Program-made: the position numbers and the translations under genes
Source: Primula veris
Lineage: Eukaryota > Streptophyta > Magnoliopsida > Ericales > Primulaceae
Direction: 5' to 3'
DNA length: 64,000 nt
Assembly (NCBI GenBank): GCA_963682055.1
Contig: OY821746.1
Span: forward strand, 24,184,481 to 24,248,480
Shown here: piece by piece, positions 23,587 to 35,986 of the stretch
How positions within the stretch are numbered: position 1 is the first letter of the stretch
How the letters are laid out: every line of letters begins with the position of its first letter
Notes under the pieces: model-generated
What the model was told of the DNA's origin: nothing
The model's input: only the letters and a program-made list of their open reading frames with translations
Databases searched by the model: none

Positions 23587-24957
23587 TACATTACAATCTC
23601 TTTTTCAAGTTCGCCGCTACTGCGCAGCTCATCAGGTTTTTCTTTTTTCATAGTACTAATTTAGTATTTTGCATACCATATTATCAAAAGAAAATGCAGT
23701 CCACCGTTGAAAAGAATTGCATTCATAGTTCCCATAAGTAAAATATAATAATAAACTTTTGCTTTATCATTTAAAAATAAAATAAAAAAATTGATGGGAC
23801 ATACTCACTATTTCATTAATAATAATAATAATGAAGGGTAGAAATGACTTTATTACACTTTGAATCAAATTAAAAACAATAAAATACCTACAAGAATTAT
23901 AATTAGTACTAAATAAATAAAATAATTTTTAGTCCTTTTACACACTTCATATTCTTGTTGTAACTTTCCCACGTCTCGTGCCAACATATGTTGAAATCGC
24001 CATTTTTTTTAAGAAACTTTTCTTTTTGAGAGATAACTCTCGTCGATTGAATGTAACCAGCAATATTCAATTGTTAATTTGTCTTGTTTGGATAGAAGAG
24101 GAAAACGGAGGTCCTTAAATATCCAATAAATAAGACTCACAGTAAACTCCATCGGGGTGCCAAGAGCCGGCTTTTATCCTATACAAAAGAGCTAATATAT
24201 TTAGGGGCCGACCAATAAAAGACGCCGAAATATATATTTTCTTTAAAAAAATATATATGTATTCAGTTTTAAAATGTAATATAATTATCTTAGTGCACAA
24301 CTTGAACGGTGTGAGTGCTTCTAGCTTGGCTGTTAGTATGCAGTTCGATTCATGGCATCGTATTTTTCACTTATTGGTTTGTAAATACATGATTTTTTAT
24401 TTATTTATGCTTATTCTTTAATGTTTAGCTTTTACCTTAACCTTTTTACTTTTATAAATTTACGGGTAGGTGATCTATAATACATGGTTGGTACTTAGTC
24501 ATGTGGATGTCAACACACTAATTAACCCAATCTAAGCGTTCTCACTAAATATTATGATCCAAAAATACGACCAAACACCAAATTCATTCCAAATAGATGC
24601 AGTTGAACTTATCCGAATATGATTTACTGTCAATTTTTTGTGAATTTTATTTTTTACCGGTTTTTCCACTTTTAGATGAGATATAAACCGTGATTGTGAG
24701 AAGTTGTTATCAGACGAACTGTTACGAGGTCGTATCCGCTCTCTAGGGAAGCAAATATGCTTTTCACAAAAAAGAGAGAACATGTTTGAGATGAAGAGAA
24801 TGGGGATAGACGACAAGGAAAAATCGGGATGAGGAGAGAGAGGAAAGAGATTAGCTTAGCGAAACAGGCCTTGGGGCAGAAGAAGTGGAGTGACTCCCCG
24901 CCCCACACTGGCGATGGAGATTTTATGTTTTGTTTTTGAGTTTTGAGTTTTAGGGTT
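23587..24957. other. Intergenic, no gene seen
   Basis: AT-rich, with an ATA/AAT microsatellite near 23815-23833. Open frames here are short and unlike known proteins. Confidence 0.5.
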
Positions 24958-26203
24958 TGTTGAACTTAGAGTTCAATAATAGATTTTGATTATAACTTTG
25001 ATTATGTATTTAATGATTTTACTATTTCGATGATATAATGCTTGTCTTATCCAAAAAGAGAAAATATATATTTCAGGACTTTAAAATAAAGAGCATTCAA
25101 TAACGAAGCCAACGGTTCAAGCGGAACCAAAATCGGAGCTATAACGAAGAAGCTACAAGCTTTCGAAGGTTTACGAGACCAGAAGAAAAACGACCGATTG
25201 ACTGGACAAAAACGACCGATCGTTTTTTGTCCAAATTCTTCCAGAGAAGTCATCTGAATAACGACCGGTCAAAACTCAGAAATGACCGATCGTTTTTCTG
25301 AAAACGACCGATCGTCTGCAGAAAACGACCGATCGTTTTCTGTAGTTTTCAAAAACAGCTTTTCAGCTTATTTTAGAAAATTGCTTAAAACCTGTGGATA
25401 AAATACTCAACCTCTACCAACGGTCAGATACAGAAAAACAGACATCTTGGTCCATAAAAACCACCCCAAATCTCTCTCCAAAGACATCCATTCAAACCTA
25501 TTATCATTCTTCAACCTCTCTCATTCATAACACAAAAAATCACCATTTTGATGAATATATTCGAAAAAGAGGGAAATTAAGGAGAAAGCATTTCGAGCTC
25601 AACCAAAGATCAAAACATCATCAAAACCACAAATTAGCTTATTTAGAAACAATCAAATTGTGGGTGTTGTTTTAATTTTCGATAAATTTGTAAAGAGCAA
25701 AATTATAAGCTCATTGTGAGTGAGTGTTTGGGTAGAAGTTTTTAAGCCAAAGTGTTGATTAAAAGTTCTAGGTTAAACACTTGGGTACTCATAGATTGAG
25801 GGAGAGTCGTTGACTCATTAAACGTGTTCGCTTGCACTTGTATCAAGAGTATGAACCTCGAGTAGAGGGTGAGCCAATCGGTCGATTGAGCTCAATAGGA
25901 TTTGTAAAATCGGAAAGATTATTTTTAGTGAAATACTCGGTAGTACCGAGGAGAGGACGTAGGCCGTTTTTCCGAACCTTTATAAATCACGGTGTCATTT
26001 TCTTCCTTAACTTTTACTTTTCGCAATTTATATTTTATTTATTTTTTTGCTTTCGTTTGAATTGTTTAACAATTATTAACGTTTAAGCTTAGAATTGCTA
26101 AAATTGGGTTGTTAGTTGCACTTCGTTTTTAATTTCGCTTAATTAGCTGAAAAACGCCAAACCTTATTCATCCACTCTAAGATTTAGCCGCACCGGATCA
26201 ACA
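24958..26203 (+). mobile_element. Probable solo LTR (SIRE/Maximus-like copia)
   Basis: Begins TGTTGAACTT and ends GGATCAACA, giving TG...CA with a six-base inverted repeat. Length 1246 bp and internal style fit a long copia LTR: six GACCGATCG-type motifs at 25189-25345, a leader-like middle, and a TACCGAGGAGAGGACGTAGG-style segment near 25944. No PBS or internal coding region adjoins it. The flanking pentamers (GGGTT, TAGTT) match only in part, so solo-LTR status is inferred. Confidence 0.5.
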
Positions 26204-27213
26204 TAGTTACATATAGATGGGGCTAAGATAACTATATTTTGTCATTTTCAATTCAACTGTTAGAATTAACACATGATTTTCTACTCATACATTCTTGGCT
26301 CACAAATTTAAACCCTTTTGAAATATAAAGCTCGCTATACGCAACACAAGGATTAATGTTTGAGAAATTTGAATGGAGTTTATAGAAAATACAATTTAGA
26401 CCCAATGTAACTACCTAATAATAATCCACATATTGTGATAAGGTTAACTTTATGGATTACTTAGTTCATGATAATAGACGATCTATTTCTAGTAGTTTAA
26501 GGTAGTTATAATAATAATTATTAATTAATACGACAGTACCAGAAAAGCTGTAAAGGTTGCATCCAAGTATGCGATACAGACGACTTTTGAAGATTGGCCA
26601 TAGAAATGGTAGTTTTGGGTAGCAAATAAGCCATTTTAGACGACTTTAAAAGTTGATTTGCTATGCATTTTGCGTGTTTTTCTAATAAATATGTGGTTTC
26701 CCTATAATTGGTGCATATTTGCATTTTCAGGTTAAAATGACGATTTTTACATGAAATAACGAAACAGCGAAACTTGTAAGTGGAAAGCCAAATGAAAGCG
26801 TACCTGGTTGAAGACTAGTGAAGAAGATGGATCAAAACAATAGAAAAGAAGCAAGGAGTGGAACCCGTACATTTCACGTACCCGTGACCTACCGAAGCTA
26901 TACTCAATTAATCAAAACAGGAAAAAATTCAACCACCAAAATATCGTGATATAACGTACCGATACCGTAACCGCACTCCACTTTTGTTCCTTTCAAAAAT
27001 ATTTCTCTTTACTATTTTCTCAATAAGTAATTTATTAGCAAAACCATAGTTAGGAAACGGAAACCGGAAACGAAACGAGAAACAGAAATTTTTTGAGAAA
27101 AAAATTAAAATTTAAACGTGAAATAATAGGAAGCTGGAAACCAGAACGGGGAAGCGGTAAACGAAAAACGGATTTACCGCACGAGTAAAACAATGAAGTC
27201 AAGTTAAATACTA
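26204..27213. other. Intergenic, no gene seen
   Basis: AT-rich DNA with no coding region I can support. Confidence 0.5.
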
Positions 27214-27445
27214 CTCTCTCTCTACGTAAATAAGTGTCAACTGTTTCATATTTAATTGTCTATGATAGTTATAAAATAACAAATTTACAGTGTATTTTAT
27301 ATACTTAACATTCATGGCTACAACAATAATAATTTTAATAAATAAGTTACACGTATTAATTTTAATTATAATATTTATAAGTATAATATTGATAAATTAT
27401 GATTCAAAATTTACACTTAAAAAAAAAAAAACAGGAGGGATGGAG
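27214..27445. mobile_element. Probable Stowaway-type MITE
   Basis: Left end CTCTCTCTCTACG and right end AGGAGGGATGGAG are approximate inverted repeats of the Stowaway type, with TA on each side (27212-27213, 27446-27447). Confidence 0.55.
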
Positions 27446-27539
27446 TATAAAAATATAAAATATACAAGCCTACCATTTATCCGACAAAAGCAATGGTATT
27501 ATTGATATGATCCATTTTGTGTTATATCGTACAATTGGA

Positions 27540-27610
27540 GCACATAAAAGCTAAAACCCTGTAAATTCCTCTCTCAAAACCCCTACCTCAGATTCCTTAT
27601 TAGTCTTTAG
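27540..27610 (+). promoter_or_regulatory. Candidate 5' leader of the XH-domain gene
   Basis: A C/T-rich run with AAAACCCTGTAAATTCCTCT and CCCCTACCTCAG, typical of plant 5' untranslated leaders, is followed at 27610 by AG|GTAAATTC, a possible donor for a leader intron. Indirect evidence only. Confidence 0.3.
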
Positions 27611-27630
27611 GTAAATTCACTTTACTAATT

Positions 27631-28130
27631 CATACTCTTTCTTATTAATTGTTAGCTCTATTCTAGAATTTTGTCTATGTGTTTGCTTGTGTGCTTCGTT
27701 ATTCGTGGTCTAACTTATGTCCCGTTTGGCATCGGATTTTTTGATAAAATAGCTGCTTCAAAAAAGCATTGAGTAAAATGTTTGCTTGGATCAAGTTGCA
27801 TTGTAGTGTTTGGCACCGCCGTAGCTTATTTACTTAAAAGTGACTTATAATTTGTTTTTATTGATAAGTCATTGGTCACGCTTTTGAAATCGCATTCATA
27901 CTCTTTGTTAGCTGCATTCTAAAATTTATTTGCGTGCGACGTTATTCGAGGTCTAACTTAAGGCCCGTTTGGCATCGGATTTTTTGATCAAAAAGCTACT
28001 TAGAAAAACAACAAGAAAAAAGTTTGCTATAGTAAAGCTGCATTCCAGTGTTTGGCACCGCCGTAGGTTTTTTTTTACTTATAAGTGGGTTATAACTAGT
28101 TTTCGATAGATAAGTCATTGGTCACCCTTT
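27631..28130. repeat. Tandem duplication of about 245-265 bp
   Basis: Two copies share CATACTCTTT, GTTATTCG(T/A)GGTCTAACTTA, CCCGTTTGGCATCGG (27721 and 27964) and GTGTTTGGCACCGCCGTAG. They lie in the presumed leader intron of the XH-domain gene. Confidence 0.75.
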
Positions 28131-28872
28131 TAAACTTATTACTCAGTTGTAAATATACAAACAAATTCTATTAAAAAAATTAATTTTTGGAAAATGTAAT
28201 GTGGAAAAGCTTCCAAAGTCCGCAAATTCCTCGCTTTTTTTGCTTTTGAGTTTTTTAGTCTTTTTGACCCAAAAGCTAGTTTTTAAAGCCTACAAAAGAT
28301 GACATATCAAACACTCGTGAATTTTTCATTCAAAAAGCTAAGAAAAAAAGCAAACATGCACCTACAGCTTCTAGATTTTTCATGCCTAATTACCAGAAAA
28401 CAATCAGCTTTTAAGCGAAAAAGCAATAGACTGAGAGGCTAAAGGGGGCAACAAGAAAAACTCTATGGTGGTGGTATACATAAACTAATTTCACATGTAT
28501 ATACACAAACATCCATACCTTTACGGAGTTCAAATTCTCAGAATTCCAAATTGGCTTATCTTATTATCTACTTTCTTTACTGATTTTGTCCTGGTCCATT
28601 TTTTGATGCTTGGACCTAGCTTGGAGCCTTGGATTTGCTCAAACCTTGTGAAATTTTGTTTACTTGGGTGGAAAAAGTCCTGAACTCTTTTTTAGAGAAA
28701 AAGATGCAATATTCTTGGCTTGTTGATGACACCAATTTTAGTTACTTTTAGACCAGAAATGAATTTTGGAATTTTATTTTATCACTACCTCTCTCTCTAT
28801 GTATGTATATGTATATGTATATTTACATATATGCATCACAAAATCTCGAATCATATAGCGAAAAAGAAAACA

Positions 28873-31800
28873 ATGATTTTAGCTGATCTGCTTGCAAGAG
28901 CAGAAGATGCATTTCAAGATCTACAGCATCTCTTCATGTTAGTAGATTACTTTTTAGGTAGAATTTCGACTATCATTCATCTGATGTTTGATTCACTCTT
29001 TCTCCTTCTGACGGTAGGACTATTTTTTACGCATTAGCATGAACCCTTTTATAATTGAAACTAATTTCTTTAGTGTTAAATATCAATTCCATACATTTTA
29101 TTGAGAGATGAATTATGCAGAATGGATAATGAGTTTTTACTCAAAGAGCTTCAAAGTGCTCGTAGATTAGCAGTGTGTCTTGCTAAAGAGGTTGATGTGA
29201 AAAATCAGAGAATTTGCGAATTGGAACGTAAGTGCGATGAAAAATCCACATCCCTTGGCAGAATAATTGCTGAGAAAGATCGGTTTTATGAAGCTTTTCA
29301 TGAAGGTATTATTTTGTTTACGCTATGTATAAACATGTAACGCGGAATCTTCTTTGTCAGTTACTTTAATATAAGTTATTTATATAATTATATTTAATGT
29401 ACGTTAAATGTATATATATATATATAATGTTAATATATCTATAATTTTATATAAAAAAAAAGGCAAACTCATGCACCTTAATTCTTAGAAGAGTGTCGGG
29501 GGATGAGATTATCCGTCTATACATTTCATATATGATCAGATATGATATTTATCATCTATTCAATTTTCCTAATCAATTTAACATCGTTTTCCTACTTTTT
29601 CTTCATTTATGAATAAATAGATTCAACTTTTAAGTTACTTTTATTCTAAACTTGATTCTTGTGTGAATTACTTCTTTTTAAGAGGTTATCTTGTCTATTT
29701 ATAAAAGGTTAACTTTTACTCATAAGTTACTTTTTATATACTTACTCATAACAAACTTTCAATTGGTTGAGTTTTTCTTACTTACAATAAGTAATAATAT
29801 GTTAAAGGATTAAGAGTGGATTTATAAAATAGATGAGAGAGAACTGAAAGAATAAAAATTAGTTGACATCTAGAAAATAGCTATCTTAAATGTGGTTATA
29901 CAAGAAAATGTGATTAGTTCGTAGGTGTGCTTTTACTTGCTTTTTAGCTTATATAGATGAAATAGTTATTTGTAAATTTTCTTAGCTAAGTTGTTGCAAA
30001 TGCTATATGAAACTTTATAATAAGTAATGGTTCCATTGTGTTAAGTCAAATTGTAGCTGTCACTTCTATGGATCTAAGGCCTAAAATCTGTATTAGTACT
30101 TGATTCTTAAAACTATATCTCAATATTCTACATCAGAGCTTTAAAGACCCAATGTTTGCTAATTTCTTCTGAAGCTCTCAACCACACAAAAAAAAACCAT
30201 AAGACAGCACCATTTTATTTGTCGTTACAAGTTATATAATTATTTCTCCATCACCTGTGTCCCGTATTGGTGCAGAGATGAGAAAAATGGAATTAGTTGT
30301 GCAGCAGAATGAAAATTTGAAGCATGAGTTGGAGTTGCAAATGAGAAAAGCAAACTCAACTAGTGTTGAAAACGGCAAATTAAAGCAGGATTTAGTGAAA
30401 CAAATGAAAATACTTGAGCAACGAAGAGAAGAATTGGAGAAGAAGCAAAAAGATCAAGTCGCCCTCGAGGCAAGACACTCTTTGGTTGAGAAAGAAAAAG
30501 TGAGTAAGCTTTTGGTTGATTGAAATATCTTAATATCTAGTCTAACAAAGATTCATTGGTTAATTTCTATTTAAATTGCATTCACGCTTTATTAGTTTTG
30601 GGTCATGAATGTTGCAGATGGAACTCGTAATCGGTTCTGATGGGGAACACAGCTTGATATTCCAAGTCCATGCCTTGAAGGAAGAGTTGTCGGAAAAGAT
30701 TGATGATTTACAAAACATGGAATATCTGAACCAGACTCTAGTATCCAAACAGAGAATGTGCAATGATGAGCTACAGGATGCCCGTAAAGAGGCCATTAGT
30801 GTAAGATTATTATACTCTTTTAGGCGAAATCTTATGCCATGCCATAGAAATTAATGTTTATCTTTTGATACATTCTCTAGTTATATTTGTTTTAGTTTTA
30901 GCTTACTAAGTGCTTTACTGAAGAGAATTGCTATTTTAGTAAAGAAAATTTCACAGCTTGAACGCCCCTCCTGCACTCAAACAATCTGTCAATAACCATC
31001 ATTTGTTGGAGTTGTATATGTCTATATTACAAGAAAGTCCAGAAAAGGTTGTTGTTTTGATCTTTATTCAGATTAATTTAGGTCTCATTTTATTTCCCTT
31101 TTATATCTTCTAAGCTTGTTTTGTTTGAGGCTTTGCTATGTTACAGCTTTGATACTTATCATAGGTAATTTTGGTCAGAGTCCCTTCATAATTTAGGGCA
31201 TACTTATACTACTACTTACATTTTTTGGCTTCTAGGCAACTTTAAGATGACCACACGATTCAGAATTTGATGTCAATTGTAGTAGTGTGGTGTTCACTCA
31301 TCATGTTAGACCCCATTTATCATCAAATGGTGTCTTGTTTGCTGGAGTATTCGAAAGATAGTCTGGAAACTTAAACTGCTTATTTCGCATTTAACAAGCT
31401 GATAGACTTAATAACTGATTTTAAAAGATACTGTGTACACATATATAGCATCTAGTATGGCTCTTCAATAGATTGGTTCCCCATTGTGTGCAGGTTTTAA
31501 GAGATGTATTAAATGAAAGAACCAGCCTAAGAATAAAAAGGATGGGGGAGGTTGATGTTAGACCTTTTCAAGAGCTGGCATCACGTAAGCGTAATGACGG
31601 AGATCAAGACGCCGTATCCGTAATGCTATGCTCTGCATGGCAGGAAAATGTGAAGAATTCACAGTGGCAGCCTTTTAAAAATGCTCTTATTGACGGCAAA
31701 CTCAAGGTATCTGTATGAGTTATGCGTTCCATACAATATTCTTTTTTAGGTTCATTTCGTCGATTTTTCTACAGTAAGGTTTTCATTTATGTAATTCTCC

Positions 31801-32920
31801 TATATTTATGGTGACAAAATCTATTTCTTTCTAGTTGTTTTGAAAGGTTCTCAAGTTGTCCTCTCTTTTTTGAATTTTCCAAGCAAACCACTAAAAAAAA
31901 CTCGTCACCGGAAGTCATCAAGAGCAATGACATAATTTTGCCCTGGTTTCAAACACGTGTTAGTATCTTCTTAAGAGAGGATGGCAAGACATGTCTTTTC
32001 CCATTTTAACAACTGATATTGCTGATAAGTGATACTATATCCGGATTTTAGTTATCGTCGATTGGAGACCTGGTTCTAGAAACTTAAGTAAACCTAATTA
32101 AGTAATTATATACCCTGGACTAGAAAAGTGTACCTTCATTGCGGTCATGCTGTCGTAACAATTTCAGTTAAACTTAGAGAACCTTTTTGGTCACATGCTT
32201 ACAACTCTGAGTAGTTAATATGCTTGGAAATGTAACCATCTGTTAATCATGTTTTCAGTTTTCTCTTTGTGCAGCATAGTAAAACTCTTAGGCTGTGTTT
32301 GTAACCCCTAGAAAATGTAACGGAAAAGAAAAGAAAAGGAAAAAAAAAGTAAAACCAAGGAAAATTAATTTGAAATCATTTTCCGGTCATCTGTTTGGAT
32401 GGCTAGGAAATCAAGAGAAAGGAAAAGAAAAAAAAAGGGAGAGAGAGTGAGTTGTCACACTTTTCCCATTTGTTTTCATTTTCCTTCCACTTTTGGAAGG
32501 GAAATGGTTTCTCTCATTTTACATAAAGTTTTCCCTCACTTTCTTTTGTTTTCTTTTCCATTGGTTTTCATATGCGACCAAACACAAGAAAATGTTTTCT
32601 TGGAAAATAATTTTCATTTTCCCATGAGTTTTCCTGGTTCCAAATACACCCTTAGTATCTTTAAAATTTGTTTTTAATTGCAGGAAATTATTGATGAGGA
32701 AGATGAAAAACTAAAGAAGTTGAAAACTGAGTGTGGTGAACGGGCCTACAAAGCTGTCACCAATGCATTAATGGAACTGAATGAGTACAATGCGAGTGGG
32801 AGATACATGGTAAGCGAAATTTGGAATCCAGATGAGGAAAGAAAAGCCAGTATGAAGGAGATAATACAGTTTCTAGTCACAGAAGTAAATAACAATAAAC
32901 GTAAGAGAAAAAATACCTAG
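28873..32920 (+). CDS. FDM/IDN2-like protein: coiled coil plus XH domain
   Basis: Exons 28873-28937 (tentative), 29106-29305, 30276-30499, 30618-30800, 31494-31706 and 32684-32920 join in phase to 373 aa. If the first exon is wrong, the ATG at 29122 gives 346 aa. Residues up to about 220 are Glu/Lys/Leu-rich coiled coil with the EKDRFYEAFHE and EMRKME signature seen before the XH domain in this family. The C-terminal 150 aa is an XH domain (KRMGEVDVRPF, LCSAWQEN, NEYNASGRY). Family members (FDM1-5, IDN2) bind double-stranded RNA through XS and dimerise through XH in RNA-directed DNA methylation in the nucleus. No zf-XS or XS domain is visible upstream, so this is either a truncated copy or an XS-less paralogue. 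A duplicate of exon 2 lies at 160-510. Confidence 0.8.
32291..32651. mobile_element. Tourist-type MITE in the last intron of the XH gene
   Basis: Left end GGCTGTGTTTGTAAC and inverted right end GGGTGTATTTGGAAC are PIF/Harbinger-like, with the TTA target duplicate on both sides (32288-32290, 32652-32654). The interior holds reciprocal GGAAAAGAAAAG and CTTTTCC-rich arms. 361 bp, no gene. Confidence 0.8.
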
Positions 32921-32949
32921 CCTTTTTCGTGGGGACGTCAAGTATCCAT

Positions 32950-33669
32950 ATTTTGGAAAGTTTAGCACCTCTCTGGATTTTTAACTCATGATTTAAATAG
33001 GCAAGCTAGCGGCTTCGTTATCTTTAGGTTGTCTATCTCGTGTTGCACTAAAAATTTAAAGCTTTCTGAGACTTATCTTCGTTCTCACATTTGATACATA
33101 GACACACTATTCGTCAACCAATTTGGTGTGTAGTCAAACAGATTGACTATTGTGGTGATCCGTTAGATATGTTTTACTTTCAATTGGCTGATCCTCCTTA
33201 CCCAGGTTTAAGTAGTCAAAATTAGGTGACCTTTTTTTACAACCTAAATATAAAAGAGGCATGAGCAGAAATTACTTTAACAAACAAGCAAGTTTGAAGT
33301 GAGTCTTGGACAGATTCTTAGAGTGCTAGAACAAGTTTTTATTTACTTAATTACGTAAATCATGCATTCTCCTGGACAAATGCTTAGAGTGCTATAAGAG
33401 CAAAGTTTGCCAGTACTGGAATATCTGATCGGAAAAAGGATAACCGAGTCTCTTCTTTATAGCTTACCCTTCATATAAATTAGGTAAATTTCTTGCGATA
33501 AATGCCACTCGTGAATGCTTACATCAGCACCTAATCGCATCGATGATCTTCGGAATCAGTTTTTGTAAAATCTAAAACATAGTTCAACAGTCGAGCAGTA
33601 TCCATTTATATGATTTCTTTGAAGCTGTTCTATTCAAGAGAAAGTGTTTCTATAAACAAAACTGAGGGA
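32950..33669. other. 3' region of the XH gene and intergenic DNA
   Basis: Presumed 3' untranslated and downstream sequence. I see no coding region. Confidence 0.4.
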
Positions 33670-34031
33670 AAAAAATAGGTTTAGTTTACTGGACTACAAG
33701 TGTTTAACGATTTAGGTATTGTACTACTAATTTTAACAATTGAAGTACCAAACTACGAAATTTGTCACAATTAAAGACCTACCGTTAAACAAAATGATAA
33801 AATTGCACTCACATTCTCTTGTCTACCACATAATGAGTGCAATTCTATCAACATACGTCAAAAATAAATTTCTAAATGTGAGATATAGTGACTGCAATCT
33901 CGTCAATTTATGCTGTTAGTCACTTAATTGGACGAAATTTCGTAATTCGGTACCTCAATTGTTAAAATTGGTAGTTCAATACCTAAATCGTTAATTACTG
34001 TTAGTACAGTATACTAAACGTATTTTTTTTT
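33670..34031. mobile_element. Foldback MITE with about 95-bp inverted arms
   Basis: The left arm (TAGGTTTAGTTTACTGGACT, then CGATTTAGGTATTG, then AATTTTAACAATTGA) is the approximate reverse complement of the right arm (AATTGTTAAAATT, CAATACCTAAATCG, AGTATACTAAACGTA). The centre is AT-rich. A poly-A/poly-T edge obscures any target duplicate. A related single arm lies at 2396. Confidence 0.75.
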
Positions 34032-34525
34032 TCAAAACTGAGTGAAGAACAGAAGTATCTCCCAGTGTAATATTATATCGGAGAACTATACTTGTATAAA
34101 ATGATTGCAACCGTCCATGGTATAAACTTATTACTATGGTAAACATTTTAACCTACGCTCAATTATAAATTCTATTAACGCATATATAAAACTAATTGCT
34201 GAATATCCATACACAGCAAGGATGTATTCGAAGAAATAAATGATGGAAATATGTAAAACCTATTTCATGATGCTCAATACAATTGTATTCCATTAATTTG
34301 GTGTAAAAAAGCACTGTCGAGTTTTAGTTTGTTTAATTAAGACAGTAAGATAAACTTTTATAATTAATTACATCAAGAATCCAATTGTTCTTAATTTTTG
34401 GTAGCATCTTGAATGACGGCGAACCGTAACGAGGGTTCCTGTGAAAGTAAGCAGAAGGAGAATAAAATGATTTTTAATTATTTTTTTCCATGGTACTTTC
34501 CTCTTTTTAGTTTGTGTGTGGAAAG

Positions 34526-35210
34526 TGGCGAGGGAATGTCAGCATCCCCTCGTCCGGGGCAATAACGCCCCCAAAGCGGGCCGTCCTGGCCTCATCAACC
34601 CTGAATGATGCGACGCCCCGGATTGGGAGGGCCGAGCCGTGCTGAGGCCGGCCCAAAGAAGCGTGTCGAGTACGCTTCCCCAATTAATGCTGCTGCTCCC
34701 TTGGGGGACCCTCCTGACGTTTCACCGACGTGGCCCAATCACAGGACACCTCCTGTGGGCCCCGGGAAAGGACAGTACCCTTGTCAGAGTCATAAATGAC
34801 TCTGACGCCGTTGGATCAACATCTTACAGTACAGTGATCCAAGGGCTAATACGCCTCTGATCACACTATAAATACCCCCACTAATACCACTTAGGGGCGG
34901 ACGCACAAATAGAGAGAGGAGAGATAAAGCTTAAACAACCCGGACCCCCTGAACACTATCTGTACCACTCGATACACCGACCTGTAACCGGCCCGGTCCC
35001 TCACCCTTTATTATATTCCTACTTTCAGTTAACCTCGATACTGACTTGATCGTCGGAGAGGGAAAACCCGGCAACAACCCCGGGCCCCTGTTCGTTCCTT
35101 GTGCAGGCACGAAGACCACCTGACCGCCGGAGCATACCTGACCACCTCGGAAGATCGGAGCCAACGCGAAATTGATTAAGTCGAGCTTGGGAAGAAAATC
35201 AAGCTCGCCA
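34526..35210 (+). repeat. 5' LTR of element B
   Basis: 685 bp, TGGCGAG to CTCGCCA. TATAAATA at 34867-34874. A perfect hairpin (GTCAGAGTCA, loop TAAA, TGACTCTGAC) lies at 34783-34806. PBS TGGCGCCGTCTGTGGGA follows at 35213. Confidence 0.97.
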
Positions 35211-35271
35211 ATTGGCGCCGTCTGTGGGAAACAAAACGCGTTAGCTTCGACTCCACGTCCTTAAAAGAAAC

Positions 35272-35985
35272 ATGTCTGGCAATAACCGATTTGACACTCC
35301 ATCGTCTCGACCCCCCCACGTTCTTGGGATGCCGAGAACGCTTTCTTTTGATGAGACCCCCAGGACCGCATCTACCAGGGAGCCCGTTCCCTTGACCGCA
35401 ACAGCTCCCGCACCCCGATCGCGGGCCGAGCTGACAGAGATGATGATCGATATCCACCAAAAAGAGCTCGTCGCTCTTGCGGCCCAGAAAGCCTTGATAG
35501 CCTCGCTGATGGAGCCGGAACCCGAGCCCGCTCAAGGCGCGAGCCAAGACAAATCAGTTCCAGTCCCCGTTAAAAGCGTGATGTCCAGGTTGGGACCCCT
35601 CCGACGACCCCCCTAGAGACTCCCAGGGAGCCGGCTAGGGGTGCGGAGTCGGAGCATTCCCAAGAAGGAAATTCTCGCCGCAATAACGAGCGGAGTATAC
35701 ATTCACGGCTCCGTTGGCAGGATGGCAGTCGGGACTCACGGCCAGAATCTAGTCATGCCCGAACCGATAAGCCACCTCGGACACGGAGACGTGGCCGACG
35801 AGGACGGCACGATGCAGCTGGTGAGGCAGCGTTGAAAATCGTGGCCTCTACCCGCAGTACCCCGTTCTCGGACGAAATTGAATACAGTGTCCCCCCCCCC
35901 CCCCCCGGAACTTTATCGCCCCTATCCTCCAAACCTTCAATGCGGACTCTGATCCAGAGGCTCATCTCCGACACTACCGATACCA
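35272..35985 (+). CDS. N-terminal gag of element B, with a -1 shift at a C run
   Basis: ATG 35272 opens a 114-aa frame starting MSGNNRFDTPSSRP that stops at TAG 35614-35616 just after six C. The -1 frame is then open through an Arg/Ser/Glu-rich segment (SRRNNERSIHSRLRWQ) to STRSTPFSDEIEY near 35875, where a run of 16 C leaves it out of phase with the main gag-pol frame. Element A has the same six-C stop and the same open -1 frame, with a shorter C run that keeps phase. I infer gag translated by frameshift, or an ancestral lesion shared by both. Confidence 0.6.
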
Positions 35986-35986
35986 G

